Source: Carnegiea gigantea
Lineage: Eukaryota > Streptophyta > Magnoliopsida > Caryophyllales > Cactaceae
Length of the DNA: 64,000 nt
Reading direction: 5' to 3'
Assembly (NCBI GenBank): GCA_029747015.1
Contig: JAKOGI010000128.1
Coordinates: 537,001 to 601,000 of the forward strand
Part shown: positions 11,990 to 23,240 of the stretch, piece after piece
Position numbering within the stretch: position 1 is the first letter of the stretch
Layout of the letters: each line of letters begins with the position of its first letter
Made by a program: the position numbers and the translations under genes
The notes under the pieces: generated by a model
The model's input: only the letters and a program-made list of their open reading frames with translations
Told to the model about the DNA's origin: nothing
The model's database searches: none

Positions 11990-12640
11990 CAGTACAAGTA
12001 TGAACTATTTTGGAGATTGTATGATAGATTACAAGCTTTTCTAGCTCACCATGGTTATTGCTTTGAGAAATGGCAATTGTTGAATATAGTCCATGAAAGT
12101 ATGGATTATGAGGCTTATGCTCTTTTAGAGCATTGAGATTTTTGCAGTAAAATTACTAATGATGTTTGGGATTTGCTTGAGTGGTTGGCTTGGGATACTA
12201 TGAATTTGAGACTTTTGGTGCTAATGCTTATAGCACATCCACTTACATCCTTAATTATGGCCCTTTTGTGTGCAAGATTTACCATAGTTCTGGTCATAAC
12301 AATGATTCTTGTCCTTATAGTATTTCTACTGATAGTTTTGCTAGACTTGAAAGTATGATAGAGACAATGAATGAGTAACACATTGAGTTTTCCAACTATA
12401 TGCAGAAGTATGACATATCACACGAGATCGACGTTAGGTGTAGTTTCCCTAAACCTGATGTTAATTTGTATGATGATACGTCTTTTCTTACCCAAGAGTT
12501 CGAACTAGAGGAAATACTTATCCCTCCCTTGACTACTTTACTCCCCTTATTGCTCCATACTTACCTAGCATCCTTAGGGACAACTCTATATTTATCATAG
12601 CCTTTCTTAATCCACCTTTCCCCTTAGCTTAGTTGACGAA
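11990..12640 (+). pseudogene. Retrotransposon gag with zinc knuckle, degenerate
   Basis: The reading frame gives LFWRLYDRLQAFLAHHGY, then FEKWQLLNIVHESMDYEA, a stop, then TNDVWDLLEWLAWDT. This is the conserved C-terminal part of plant Ty3 gag. A frame change leads to VCKIYHSSGHNNDSCPY, which fits CX2CX4HX4C except that the second Cys is Tyr. It is followed by ARLESMIETMNEQH, the usual post-knuckle helix of this family. The N-terminal gag is missing and no pol follows. Gag would package element RNA; this copy cannot. Confidence 0.75.
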
Positions 12641-13399
12641 GTTCAAGATAGACGAGACATTTAGTGTTGATACTAATGTTGATGAGGATGATGTATGTTG
12701 TGAGTTAGGTGATGTTTTTATTGAGGTGCATGATCTCGATAGGAAGGTCATGTGTGGATGTCGTGTTTATTATTTCACTGAGCCCTAATCTTGTTGACCA
12801 TGTATCCCCTGATTTTCTTGATACTTTTGATGCTTTTCCTTCATGTTCACTACCGTTCCCTTCCCTTGAGTGTCATAAATTGTCATATATTGATTTTCAT
12901 ATTGTGGTTAGGGGAATGAGGTTGATTGTTTTGAGTCCCTAGGTACCTTTCAAGGGTATGACCCCTCCCTTGATCCTTACAGTCTATACCTAGAGGACAT
13001 GCCTGGAAAAATCACATTGACCATTGCATTCAATCATTCTACCAATTTTTCGAGACATTTGATAAGTTTGGGAGAGCACTTACTGTTATTCATAGATTCA
13101 TGTTTTTGTGCTCTTACTTGTATTCTTCTTCGTTGCATGCTCAGGTGTTCGATAAACTCCTGCAAGCTTTAACGGTATCTGAATTGGTGGCTTCGATCTT
13201 GAGATAAGGAGGAGTGGCTGATACTCATCCAACCTTCTATAGCACCTTGATGAGGTGACAGTTTAGGTACATGCAACGCCTAACTTGGTACATTTGTTCC
13301 CTCTTTTCTCTTTGTTTATTTTTATTTTGTAAAATTCTTTTTGCCTTCTTCCTATTTTTATTTTGTTTTTCTATATTTATTATTGTAGGTTTGTTTTAC

Positions 13400-13400
<1 letters not shown>
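12641..13400 (+). other. Internal spacer of the gag-only element
   Basis: Post-gag sequence with short broken frames and no pol motif. It becomes T-rich towards the AT microsatellite. Confidence 0.55.
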
Positions 13401-14645
<1,245 letters not shown>

Positions 14646-16033
14646 TGATAAACCTATATTTTGACTCATTTTGCCCCTTTATTCGACCCCCTTTTCTCTT
14701 ATTTCTGTGTTGAATTTGGATGAAAAGTGGTCAAATTAGCTTCCTTTGGTTCATATTGTGCTTGTAAAGGTGTTTTTCTTATTTTTAGGAATCTTTGTCA
14801 AGAAAATGAGAAATTTCCAAGTGTTGACAAAAAGGAAAGCAATGGAGATGTTTTCCGAAGGAGGAAGGGGTTCTAATAAACTTTTGAGGGCTTAAAGAGC
14901 AAGAGTGAAGAGCCTAAGAAGTGCACAGTTGGCTATGCATTAAGGACAATGGTGCAAAAACCTACAAAATTTAGTCTCTATTCGCGACGCTGCGTATAGG
15001 TAGCAGGCAAAAGTGCACGACCATGCAGTCTGCCAACTTGAAAAGTGCACATGGGTCTATGCTTTTGTGCATGGTCATGCGTTTTTTCATTTTTTACGAT
15101 ATTTAATTAGTGCAGAATTAATTTGGGACACTCTCTCTCCTTTTTTTATTGGGGGTGGGGAACGTTTTTGCTTGGTTCTTTTGGGGACTCAATTAGAGTT
15201 TATGTTAGCCACCTCACAATCCCATTAGGGGGAGAGTATTTTAGCTAAGATTACTATATACCATTTAAAAGATTGTGAATTTTGCTACTCAAGACTAAGT
15301 TTCTCTTATCTTTCTCTCCTTAATTTCAGATTTTTCATTTTGTTTGCTAATGCAATAGTTCATTATTTTACTTATGTTTTTATGTTTAGTTGTACTTAAA
15401 GTTGTGATTGTTGATTGTGATTAGATACCAAGATGGCTAGTTGATCTTCGTTAGACCTTAGTCTAAATTGTTTATGCTTGGATTTAGTGTTTTTTCTCTG
15501 GCCCACCAAGTGTTCAATGAAATGCTTAAAAGATCTTTCATCTAGATTTTGGGACAATGACTTGTACTGAAAGGTAAGGTTTATTGTCTAGTGTGGATAG
15601 AGAGGATAGCCAGTGTATGGACATGAAAATGGTATGAATCCTAGCTAGGTCCAAAGTTGCTACTCTTATAGTTTAATTCGGCTATCCCTATGAAAATAAG
15701 TGGTTAGAAAATTAAACTAGCCTTCGACCCTTAGAAGAGGGCTTAGGTGAGCTTTGATGGTATAATTGATCATCTTTAAAATGCTAGGATAAGTTAGAAA
15801 TGTGAGGGTTTGACTGGATTCGTTGGTTTATCTTACATTTAATTGTAATTGAAGTCATTTTGTTTATTTCAATAGTTTAGTTCTACTTTCTATCATCCTT
15901 TGTTTTGCCTAGCTTGATATGCTTTTGTAGTTGCCTTTAATACTTGGAAATACAACTCCCTGTGAATACGAACCGTACTTACTAGTTGCTAGCTACAACT
16001 ATGCCATGCACATGTGATATTTTTAACTAATCA
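14646..16033 (+). repeat. Right LTR of the gag-only element
   Basis: Starts TGATAAACCTATATTTTGAC and ends ...TTTTTAACTAATCA. It is a diverged copy of 10505-11863; frequent differences along the length indicate an old insertion. About 1.39 kb. Confidence 0.85.
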
Positions 16034-16310
16034 CCCAACATTTTGAAAAATATTCATAGTCATAATTTTCTTCACTTCTTCCTTGATTGAAAACACCTCC
16101 AACTTTTGTAAAAAAATGAACAAAATTTAGAAACTTAAATATTCAATTCAAATTACAAAAATACGTAGTGAATTGAACATAAATTATAAATACTTACTAG
16201 ATTTCTTCACATTGTTTTTGACGAAACAACTCACAAAAATTAAATAACTTTCTCACAGTTTTGCTAGAGAGTGGGGAGTTGAGAATTTCTTGTGTTGTGA
16301 CAAATGAGGG

Positions 16311-16321
16311 CCTATTTATAG
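16311..16321 (-). promoter_or_regulatory. Probable TATA box of the Harbinger element
   Basis: On the minus strand the sequence reads CTCTATAAATAGG, followed by a short leader with ACAACACAAG. It lies near the right end and points towards the accessory ORF. The gag-only element and the LINE now separate it from that ORF. Confidence 0.5.
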
Positions 16322-16611
16322 AGCATAAATAAATTCACAACAAAAGAATAAAAAAAATTAAGCATGTCAAATTATAGTTGTTTCCCCATTTTACCATTGC
16401 CCCATAGTCTCCACCACAACCCATTGTATACCTGATTTTGGAACATTTTCCTTTTTTGTAAATTCGCTCTAACAGTAAAAGAAAAAAACATTAGGTCAAA
16501 GCCTAATACGATGCCGTTTTATGTGCTATGCGTAAAAAAATAGGAGCAAGCCACTCGTAACCGCGAGTCGTAAGCTAACCGCTCGCTTATCCCTCCCTAT
16601 TTTGGATAGTG

Positions 16612-16635
16612 CGTTGAGCGCAATGCACGCTCTTA
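16612..16635. repeat. Candidate right terminus of the Harbinger element
   Basis: AATGCACGCTC followed by TTA (16633-16635). GCTC and the inner AATG/CATT element match the inverted left end only loosely, but the TTA direct duplication and the adjacent GC-rich subterminal stretch support it. A rival end is GCTCTAACAG at 16466-16475, a perfect 10-bp inverted match to CTGTTAGAGC at 2973-2982. Confidence 0.45.
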
Positions 16636-17050
16636 TATTCTCCTAATTTAAATGATGATTTTATATAGTCGAACACTTCATCATCCAAGTGAAATCAAGC
16701 CAAATATGCGCAAATATCCTTCTACTTGTAGGTACAATATATTTCTCCACCAAACTAGAACCCCATAAAAAAGGACTCTTATTCACAATGCGCTCTTTAT
16801 GATTGAGAATGAGTGGTAAGGTTAAAAACGTCAACAGCACAGGAGATTTGACAGACACGACCAATCTCCACTGCCTTGTAATAATTGCTTGAAAGGTTAA
16901 ATCTAAGCCCCAAACGAAGTGATCTACAATGCGCATCAGAAGGGGGAAAATTTGCGGGTTTTGCCATTTAAGGGGTTCCTTAACACCTTCGGTTTTGGAA
17001 TTATGCCAGACTAATATCCATCAACTACAAAAGTATGCAATAAGAGTAAC
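16636..17050. other. No gene seen
   Basis: Short open frames only; none has a recognisable motif. Confidence 0.5.
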
Positions 17051-17257
17051 CCAGTAACAAATGTTCTATGAGCATTATAATATAGAGGGGTCTTAGTGGA
17101 ATTTTCTCGGAGGTATGGGTAGAAGTGTAGAACATATCATCCTGTTGACTTCTACACAGTAATATGTAAATGTCAAAGCGCAGGTGTTGTCATCATCATT
17201 ATTGTGGGAAGTAGTAAAATACAAGAAAGCAAAATAAGGGGATGAGAATTAAGAACA

Positions 17258-17386
17258 CTATGGCCTAGAAATGTACGCAGACCTTAGCAGACTCTTCACA
17301 GGGAGCCTAGCGTACACCTTAGCAGCCAATTCCATTGGCAAGTCTTGATTGCGAGGTGACAATTTCTTCCGAACTCTCCTATTCAT
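17258..17386 (-). pseudogene. F-box protein fragment, copy B
   Basis: 42 residues from an ATG at 17386. The start (MNRRVRKKLSP) leads into an F-box, LPMELAAKVYARLPVKSLL, and ends at a TAG that replaces the Trp codon of the copy A sequence KPWCSL. F-box domains bind SKP1 in SCF ubiquitin ligases; here the domain is cut short and no substrate-binding repeat follows. The promoter region upstream is still similar to copy A. It is probably a relic of a tandemly duplicated F-box gene. Confidence 0.7.
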
Positions 17387-17440
17387 TTTGGCTTGGAATT
17401 GAATTATTCAACTTGATTTTTGCATTGCATCAAGGCCTTG

Positions 17441-17450
17441 CTATATATAG
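17441..17450 (-). promoter_or_regulatory. TATA box of F-box copy B
   Basis: CTATATATAG lies about 55 bp upstream of the ATG on the minus strand. It is conserved at the same distance in copy A (21735-21744). Confidence 0.6.
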
Positions 17451-17530
17451 AGTACTCATATTAATGTTCGTACAAGTGACAAGCTATGCAATTATGGTAC
17501 ACTCCTTGATATGGTAATTTACAAATGGCT

Positions 17531-17875
17531 TTTACGTTCCATCCATGTTTAGATTACTACTTTTAAAAAAAGAGTAGCTAGTTAAAAGGTTATGTAAAGA
17601 AAAAGTTGCTTAGATACTACTTATTAGGGTTAGTATTCAAGCAATTAGTTTAGTGGAAACAAAATACATCACGATAAACAAATTGAGAAAAATACTACAT
17701 TAAACACAAAGTAGCAGACAAGATTTCAGCATGGAAAACCCAAGAACCTTCCTAAACCTAGGCCCCCAAAAAGCCTAAAAAAGATCTCGGCCGTTAATCT
17801 CACCATGGGCACCAAACATACACCTCCTAAAAACAAAATTAGGCTTAGAAAAGAACTTTGGGCCACACCCAAGAT
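17531..17875. other. No gene seen
   Basis: AT-rich flank of the TRIM element with no supported feature. Confidence 0.5.
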
Positions 17876-18596
17876 TGTTGAGAATGTCACACATGAATTC
17901 GAGTCCTATATTAGAAGTTTGAAAATAATGACCATGTTATATAAGTCAAGTGGGCTACTCCTCCTATTTGCCAACTACTGGTTTTAGGATGGAACATCAC
18001 TTGAGCTTGTTGTTATAGGCCTTGGTTGAAGTAGGCTCCTTTCTTGGATCTCCCCAATATGTGGTATCAGAGGCGATTCTAAGCAAAGAACATATGGAAT
18101 TGTGGACTGCATGGACGAGCTTGGCGAAGTGATAGAGCGGTGTTCGTTGAGCAGCAAAACGTTTGCTCTAGCATGGCTCAATGGTGTAGATGAGCTGTTG
18201 ATGGTATCATGCAAAAGCACCATGGACAAAAAGTGATGTGTGGAATACATTGTCAGTATGGAAAATAGTGGGTGGCATGAAAACTCGGTGTATCGTGTTA
18301 TGTGGAACTCTATGTAGTTGAGTGTCAGGTATGTCTTGATGATAGTTGGCACATTGGTAAAGACTTCCGGTCAAGAAGGAGTTTGTGTTGATGTGGTTCG
18401 GAAAAGACTCGCGTGAGGTGAAGATTGTAGGGAATGTCATGAATTGGAGTCCTATATAGGGGATTTGAAAATAATGATCATGGTATACAAATCAAGTGAC
18501 TACTTCACCTATCACCAATTGATTTTAGGATGAAACCTTACTTAGGCTTATTTTCATGACATTGGATGAAGCAGCCCCCTCTTGGCCTCACCAATA
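17876..18596 (+). mobile_element. TRIM (miniature LTR retrotransposon)
   Basis: About 720 bp. Two short direct LTRs (17876-18059 and 18426-18596) both begin TGT(T/A)G(A/G)GAATGTCA, contain GAGTCCTATAT, TTTGAAAATAATGA and TGATTTTAGGATG-like blocks, and end CC(A/C)CCAATA-like. A primer-binding site TGGTATCAGAGG (18062-18073) fits initiator tRNA-Met. A purine-rich GAGGTGAAGA precedes the right LTR. The 350-bp centre has no coding potential, as expected for a TRIM. No clean target duplication was found. Confidence 0.85.
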
Positions 18597-18686
18597 GGTT
18601 ACTTGCATAGACAAGGAGAAAGTATGCATGCCTGAAACTAGCAAAAGAATTTGAATTGCAAAATATATTTGTTACGCATACCATTA

Positions 18687-18702
18687 ATACACAACTGTAG
18701 TA
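18687..18702. repeat. SINE target-site duplication, left copy
   Basis: ATACACAACTGTAGTA is repeated exactly at 18940-18955 (16 of 16 bases). Confidence 0.95.
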
Positions 18703-18939
18703 CCGACCAAGTAGTAGCTCAGTTAGTATGGTTGCTTTCCACCACCCCCTTGCCCGGGTTCGATTCTGGGAAGGGAACTCTTGCTCCCATTTATTTGGGA
18801 AATAGAGGGGTGGTTCTGGACCTTGGGCCTGGCAGCTGCTCCCCCCTCCCCTTGGGCTTGTTCGGCCCACTGGCTCTTCCCTGCGATAGGGAGTCCAGTG
18901 GGTGGCCCCGTTTACCACTGTAAAAAAAATAAAAAAAAT
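18703..18939 (+). mobile_element. tRNA-derived SINE
   Basis: 237 bp between perfect 16-bp duplications. Near the 5' end is an A box (TAGCTCAGTTAGTATGG), about 35 bp further a B box (GGGTTCGATTC), the internal RNA polymerase III promoter of tRNA-type SINEs. A GC-rich body unrelated to tRNA follows, then an A-rich tail with AAAAAAAATAAAAAAAATA. It encodes no protein and depends on LINE enzymes. The perfect duplication marks it as one of the younger insertions here. Open frames covering it on both strands are artefacts. Confidence 0.93.
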
Positions 18940-18955
18940 ATACACAACTGTAGTA

Positions 18956-20828
18956 GACTATGGCCTAGAGATGGATACAAGAGGTAATAAGTGAAATGTT
19001 TTAGCTGGACTAGGTACATAACGTTTTATATCATTCACTATAAAAAAATTCTAATGCCGGTCTGCAAATTCTAGTGTATTGGGTGCATAATATGTATAAA
19101 ATAAGGACGAAGGCCACTTGAACCAAAATTCTAATACCAGTCTACAAAGACAAGAGACCTTAATTTATATGTATGCGGTTTATGATTCATTTTGTGACTT
19201 TTCCAAATTTCAAATTTTGCGTTACTCATTCATATTTCCACATGATGGGAGTTTTTAGCCAAATAGGTGTCAAAATTTTAAACAATGCAAACTTTCCTTG
19301 AACTTTCTTTATGCATATACAAGTGGTTGAACATTCTCAACGAGCAAGATAGGTGCATAGATTTTACAAAAAAATATGTTCTTAAATAAAAAATTCATGT
19401 TAATAATGTTTACAAAAAAAACCCACAAATAAAAAGATGGTTGGAAATGATCTTTGCAAATTGTAAATTTCAATTTTTGAGATCGAGAAACCATGCATTT
19501 GTAATATCCAGTATGAAAATTTAAGTTATTTCTGTTTTATGAATGAGTTCAAAAGTGACAGATTTTAGTTGTATACTATTTTCATATATTTTCAAATAAT
19601 AATAATGTTAAAAATTTTTGAATTTCTACTAATATTAATTTTCAGCAAGTTAATTACCTTTGAAAGTCAAAGTACATTATTGATTGGATATTTTATCTTT
19701 TTCTAATGTAACTTACATAACATTATTTTCAAGTATGCGAAACATGAATTTGTGTTGCACATAGTTTGTAACACCTTTCCTCCCTTAGGAGAAATGTTAC
19801 ATTGCCAAGACTCTATTCTAGAATCTTTAAGGCTAAATTAAAAGTTGAAAATGGTCCTTAAAGACCTTACAACACATCAAAGAATGGAGTTTTTTATTTT
19901 ATAAAAAGGATAATGTTAGGTCATGCTTGAAAAGTCATGCTAAATAACAACTAAAAATGAGTTAACCTGATTAATGATAATTATGTCACTTACACCACAA
20001 GCTACTCACTCAGAATACAGATCATCCATTAAAAAAATAAAAAAATGAACTACTGAATAGGTTCAAAGAAATTAACGAAGTCTTCACGAGTCACATACCC
20101 GGATATCAACCAACTTATATCACATTTAAAGGAACGTTAAAACATGTTCAGGGACAGGGTAGGTGGTGTTGAACCTAAGGAGGTCAACGGAGCCAAACTA
20201 TTAATATATTGTACCATTACAAGTTCAAAAGATAAAGCTCCATATCAGTCAAATTGCAAGATTAGTATTTGAACAAAAAAGACAATGCATCAACAACTCC
20301 TAGCGTATAATAACAAGGAAAAAAAATTGAATTTCCATGGACACAAAACTTACTCCGAAGTTGGAGAAGGGGGAAAAAGAGGTGAGCAAACCATACCCTC
20401 AATGAATAACTAGTACCCTTAAAACTCAAAACATTTGCATGCCTACATTGCTTAATAGCACTCAATTAATATTGGCATAGCAATAGTGTAGGCTAAGAAA
20501 TCATTTTTATGCAACTTTCAGCAAAATGAAACTAAAACCTTTGTTTAATTATGTGCTAAATGCAAACTTCATAAAAGTGGCACATATGCACTATTTAAAA
20601 TATTTTCACCCACCTATAAGCAAGATACATGTAAACAATGTGAAAACACATTTCCAATTTCAGCTGAATGGAACTGAATTTGTTTTTATACGTTGTTCCG
20701 GGTTAAAACCCTTAGAAATTCGCAACACTTCACCTATTGGATTAAAACTTATTCTCAGGACCTTTTTTTTATAGTTACTAGTCATTAGTTCCTTCGAAAT
20801 ACGGGTGAGATGCATACCCGCTAGACAT
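18956..20828. other. Noncoding stretch between SINE and MITE
   Basis: AT-rich, with no supported gene. A 24-bp imperfect direct repeat (AATTCTAATGCCGGTCTGC and AATTCTAATACCAGTCTAC) occurs at about 19046 and 19125. Open frames near 19309, 20262 and 20526 show no domain. Confidence 0.55.
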
Positions 20829-20833
20829 TTAGG

Positions 20834-21033
20834 TAATGTTTAGTTAGATGTAATTAACCTTGTAATGCAAACAAATTTATAATTGTATTTTCATTAACTT
20901 GTTTGGTTATATGAAAGTATTGCAACAAAGAACTATTTTGTAATTATGATTACCACAAAATAAGCAATCGTGATTATATTGTAAAGTTGATTGAATTACA
21001 TTGCCATTACTTTATATTCAACCAAACATAACA
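20834..21033. mobile_element. MITE, 200 bp
   Basis: Flanked by TTAGG at 20829-20833 and 21034-21038. Its ends are imperfect inverted repeats: left TAATGTTTAGTTAG, right CAACCAAACATAACA, sharing TGTTT(A/G)GTT on opposite strands. It is AT-rich and noncoding. The superfamily was not assigned. Confidence 0.65.
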
Positions 21034-21452
21034 TTAGGTTTTTGGTACACGCTATAGTCTATATTGTACTTTACGCTCGTCAAGATAATATTAACCTGCA
21101 ACGTAAACGTTAATCTCTGGAAACCCAGAACGCATTGAGAATCCTTTGGCCTAAAATGCATAGGTTACACAATACTTTGGAACCCGACTATAATGCAAGC
21201 CCGTTAATTATTCTTAACAACAAAGTGCTTTCACAAAAACACAACTTTCACAAACATAATCCTTTTCTAAAACTTTAACCACTCAACCCACTTTATTTAG
21301 AAAATGAAGAAATTCTCAAAACATGGTAAGCATTCCAATTCCATTGGCATCTACACTGTAACATACAGGGGTCTCAGTTCTTGTCATCTAGGATACTATA
21401 GGGAATTTTATCAAAGGTACGGCTAGAACATAGCACCTCATTAACTTCTACA

Positions 21453-21680
21453 CTATAATAAGTAAACCTCAAAACGGGGTGCCGTCATCGTCATTATTGT
21501 GGGAAGTAGTAAACTACAAGAAGCAAAATAAGGGGAAGAGATTAAAGAACACCATGGCTTAGCTATGTACCTAGACCCTAGCAGACTCTTCACAGGAAGC
21601 CTAGCGAGCACCTCAGTGGCCAATTCCATTGGCAAGTCTTGATTGTGAGGTGACAATTTCTTCCTAACTCTCCTATTCAT
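21453..21680 (-). pseudogene. F-box protein fragment, copy A
   Basis: 75 residues from an ATG at 21680. Residues 16-52 form an F-box: LPMELATEVLARLPVKSLL, then AKPWCSLISSPYF. The frame then runs into SLLLPTIMTMTAP and stops. Plant F-box proteins of this type usually continue for several hundred residues with an F-box-associated or kelch region, which is absent, so this is probably a truncated gene. It could be a short F-box-only protein or the first exon of something longer, but no splice donor or later exon is evident. Confidence 0.65.
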
Positions 21681-21734
21681 TTTGTCTTGGAATTGAATTA
21701 TTCAACTTGATTTTGGCATTGTATTAAGGCCTTG

Positions 21735-21744
21735 CTATATATAG
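21735..21744 (-). promoter_or_regulatory. TATA box of F-box copy A
   Basis: CTATATATAG, 55-65 bp upstream of the ATG on the minus strand, matching copy B. Confidence 0.6.
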
Positions 21745-21849
21745 AGTACTCCTCATATTAATGTTCGTACAAGTGACAAGCGTTGCAATTATGGTACACA
21801 CCTTGAGATGGTAATTTACAAATGGCTTTTTAAATTCCTTCCTATACGA

Positions 21850-23240
21850 AGATTAAGGACATACCTTAATGCGGAAGCATAGGATCTTGTTACTCAGTGT
21901 TTGCCCACAATTTGCTGAATTAGGATTGATGGTGGCTACCAGAGTCAGCATAGATGTCATGCCTCAAACCCGGATGATGGTGAGGCCAACGTGAGGGGAG
22001 AGGAGAGAATTAGGGATCATATTTCAGGATTCTATTACCTCTCCCTAAACCCTTTAAATAGTAGTACACAACTGAAACTATCAATAGGGATTTAATGGGC
22101 ATGATTAGTACATAATTAACCATTTTGTAACTGCCCAATGACTGGGACAATTAATGTGACCATTACTTCGGTTAACAGCTCTCTCTCGGTCACATAAACC
22201 ATAAGTTATACTTTTCTCTCCCAACTGATCTCTTCACGCCTCATACTAGGAATGGGGTGTGTGACAGAAAGTAACCAATAGTGTTATACTGAATTACCAT
22301 CTAACTAACATAACACTTTTACGAAATACGATGCCCCAAATCATCCTCAACATTACCAGTGGCATACATAGTCCCCCTATGTGATATGATATATCATATG
22401 ATTGTATACTCACTATAATTGGCTGGGCTGATGAGGTGATGATGGATAGATTTTTCCTTAAACATTCATGAAATTTCATCTCAACTTAACTGCTTTCCTA
22501 ATGTGTCCTCGCTGAACCGCATATATCATGGCCCTTAAAAAACACATTAAGGTAGTATCATCAACCTTCGACTTCATACCATAGCTTTAAGTCAAAGGGT
22601 CATCGTCTATAGGGTTACACAGTGATAAGAGATAGGGAGGTCAATTGTCACTCCATGTATGGGTCGTCTTTTAAGCACACACAGTATGACATGTGTGTCA
22701 TGGCATAACTTACCACTCAATTGGGTATGTCACTCATTATGCCATACGAATCATCAGTCTAGATTTTCACCAAAAAATCTAACCTCTCAACATACTGAAT
22801 GTTAATCTTGGCACTCAAGATTCGGTTTTAAGGCTTTAGTGTGAAATCTTATTTCATACTCGATTCCCTGAAGTCTCATCTTAGACTCACTAAGGTGACT
22901 ATATTCATTTTACTCATGCACTTCCAGTGTGAGCAATCAATATTGCACACCTAGTGTCAATATGATTCAGTCTCATCCTACTCATTACTTAAGCGTCACG
23001 GTGATTGCCCGTGTGACTAGGCCAATCAGAAGCATGTGACATTTAAATATACCTGACATGCGAAAATAAATCATGAGCGCTTTGCTCAGTTACAAAGAAA
23101 ATGTGTTTGTCACATAAAAGGATACATCTAAGCACTAAACTTTATGAATTCCTAAACTCAACAAATGAGCTTCAAACGCATCACTAGGAATAGGTTTAGT
23201 CAAGGAAACATAATCACCTTGTTAGCATATATATACCCAA
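21850..23240 (-). other. Probable 3' noncoding/LTR part of the Copia element
   Basis: Sequence downstream (minus strand) of the Copia RNase H relic, with no recognisable coding. It probably contains the 3' LTR, but the termini and the second LTR were not identified, so its limit is uncertain. Confidence 0.4.

Larger units (their letters stand above)
17050..17530 (-). repeat. Duplicated F-box segment, copy B
   Basis: Closely resembles 21360-21835 from the region downstream of the short ORF to beyond the TATA box. Shared words include ATTGTGGGAAGTAGTAAA, CAATTCCATTGGCAAGTC and GGTAATTTACAAATGGCTTT. It is a segmental duplication with scattered substitutions and small indels. Confidence 0.8.
21360..21840 (-). 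repeat. Duplicated F-box segment, copy A
   Basis: Counterpart of 17050-17530, including the F-box start codon, leader and TATA box. The two copies lie about 4.3 kb apart in the same orientation. Confidence 0.8.

Noticed and set aside
18703..18790. tRNA gene
   Set aside because: A and B boxes are present, but the cloverleaf stems and 3' acceptor arm are not. Flanking duplications and the A-rich tail show a SINE.
18538..18987. Several 68-135-residue frames on both strands around 18.5-19.0 kb
   Set aside because: They overlap the SINE and TRIM end and have no independent support.
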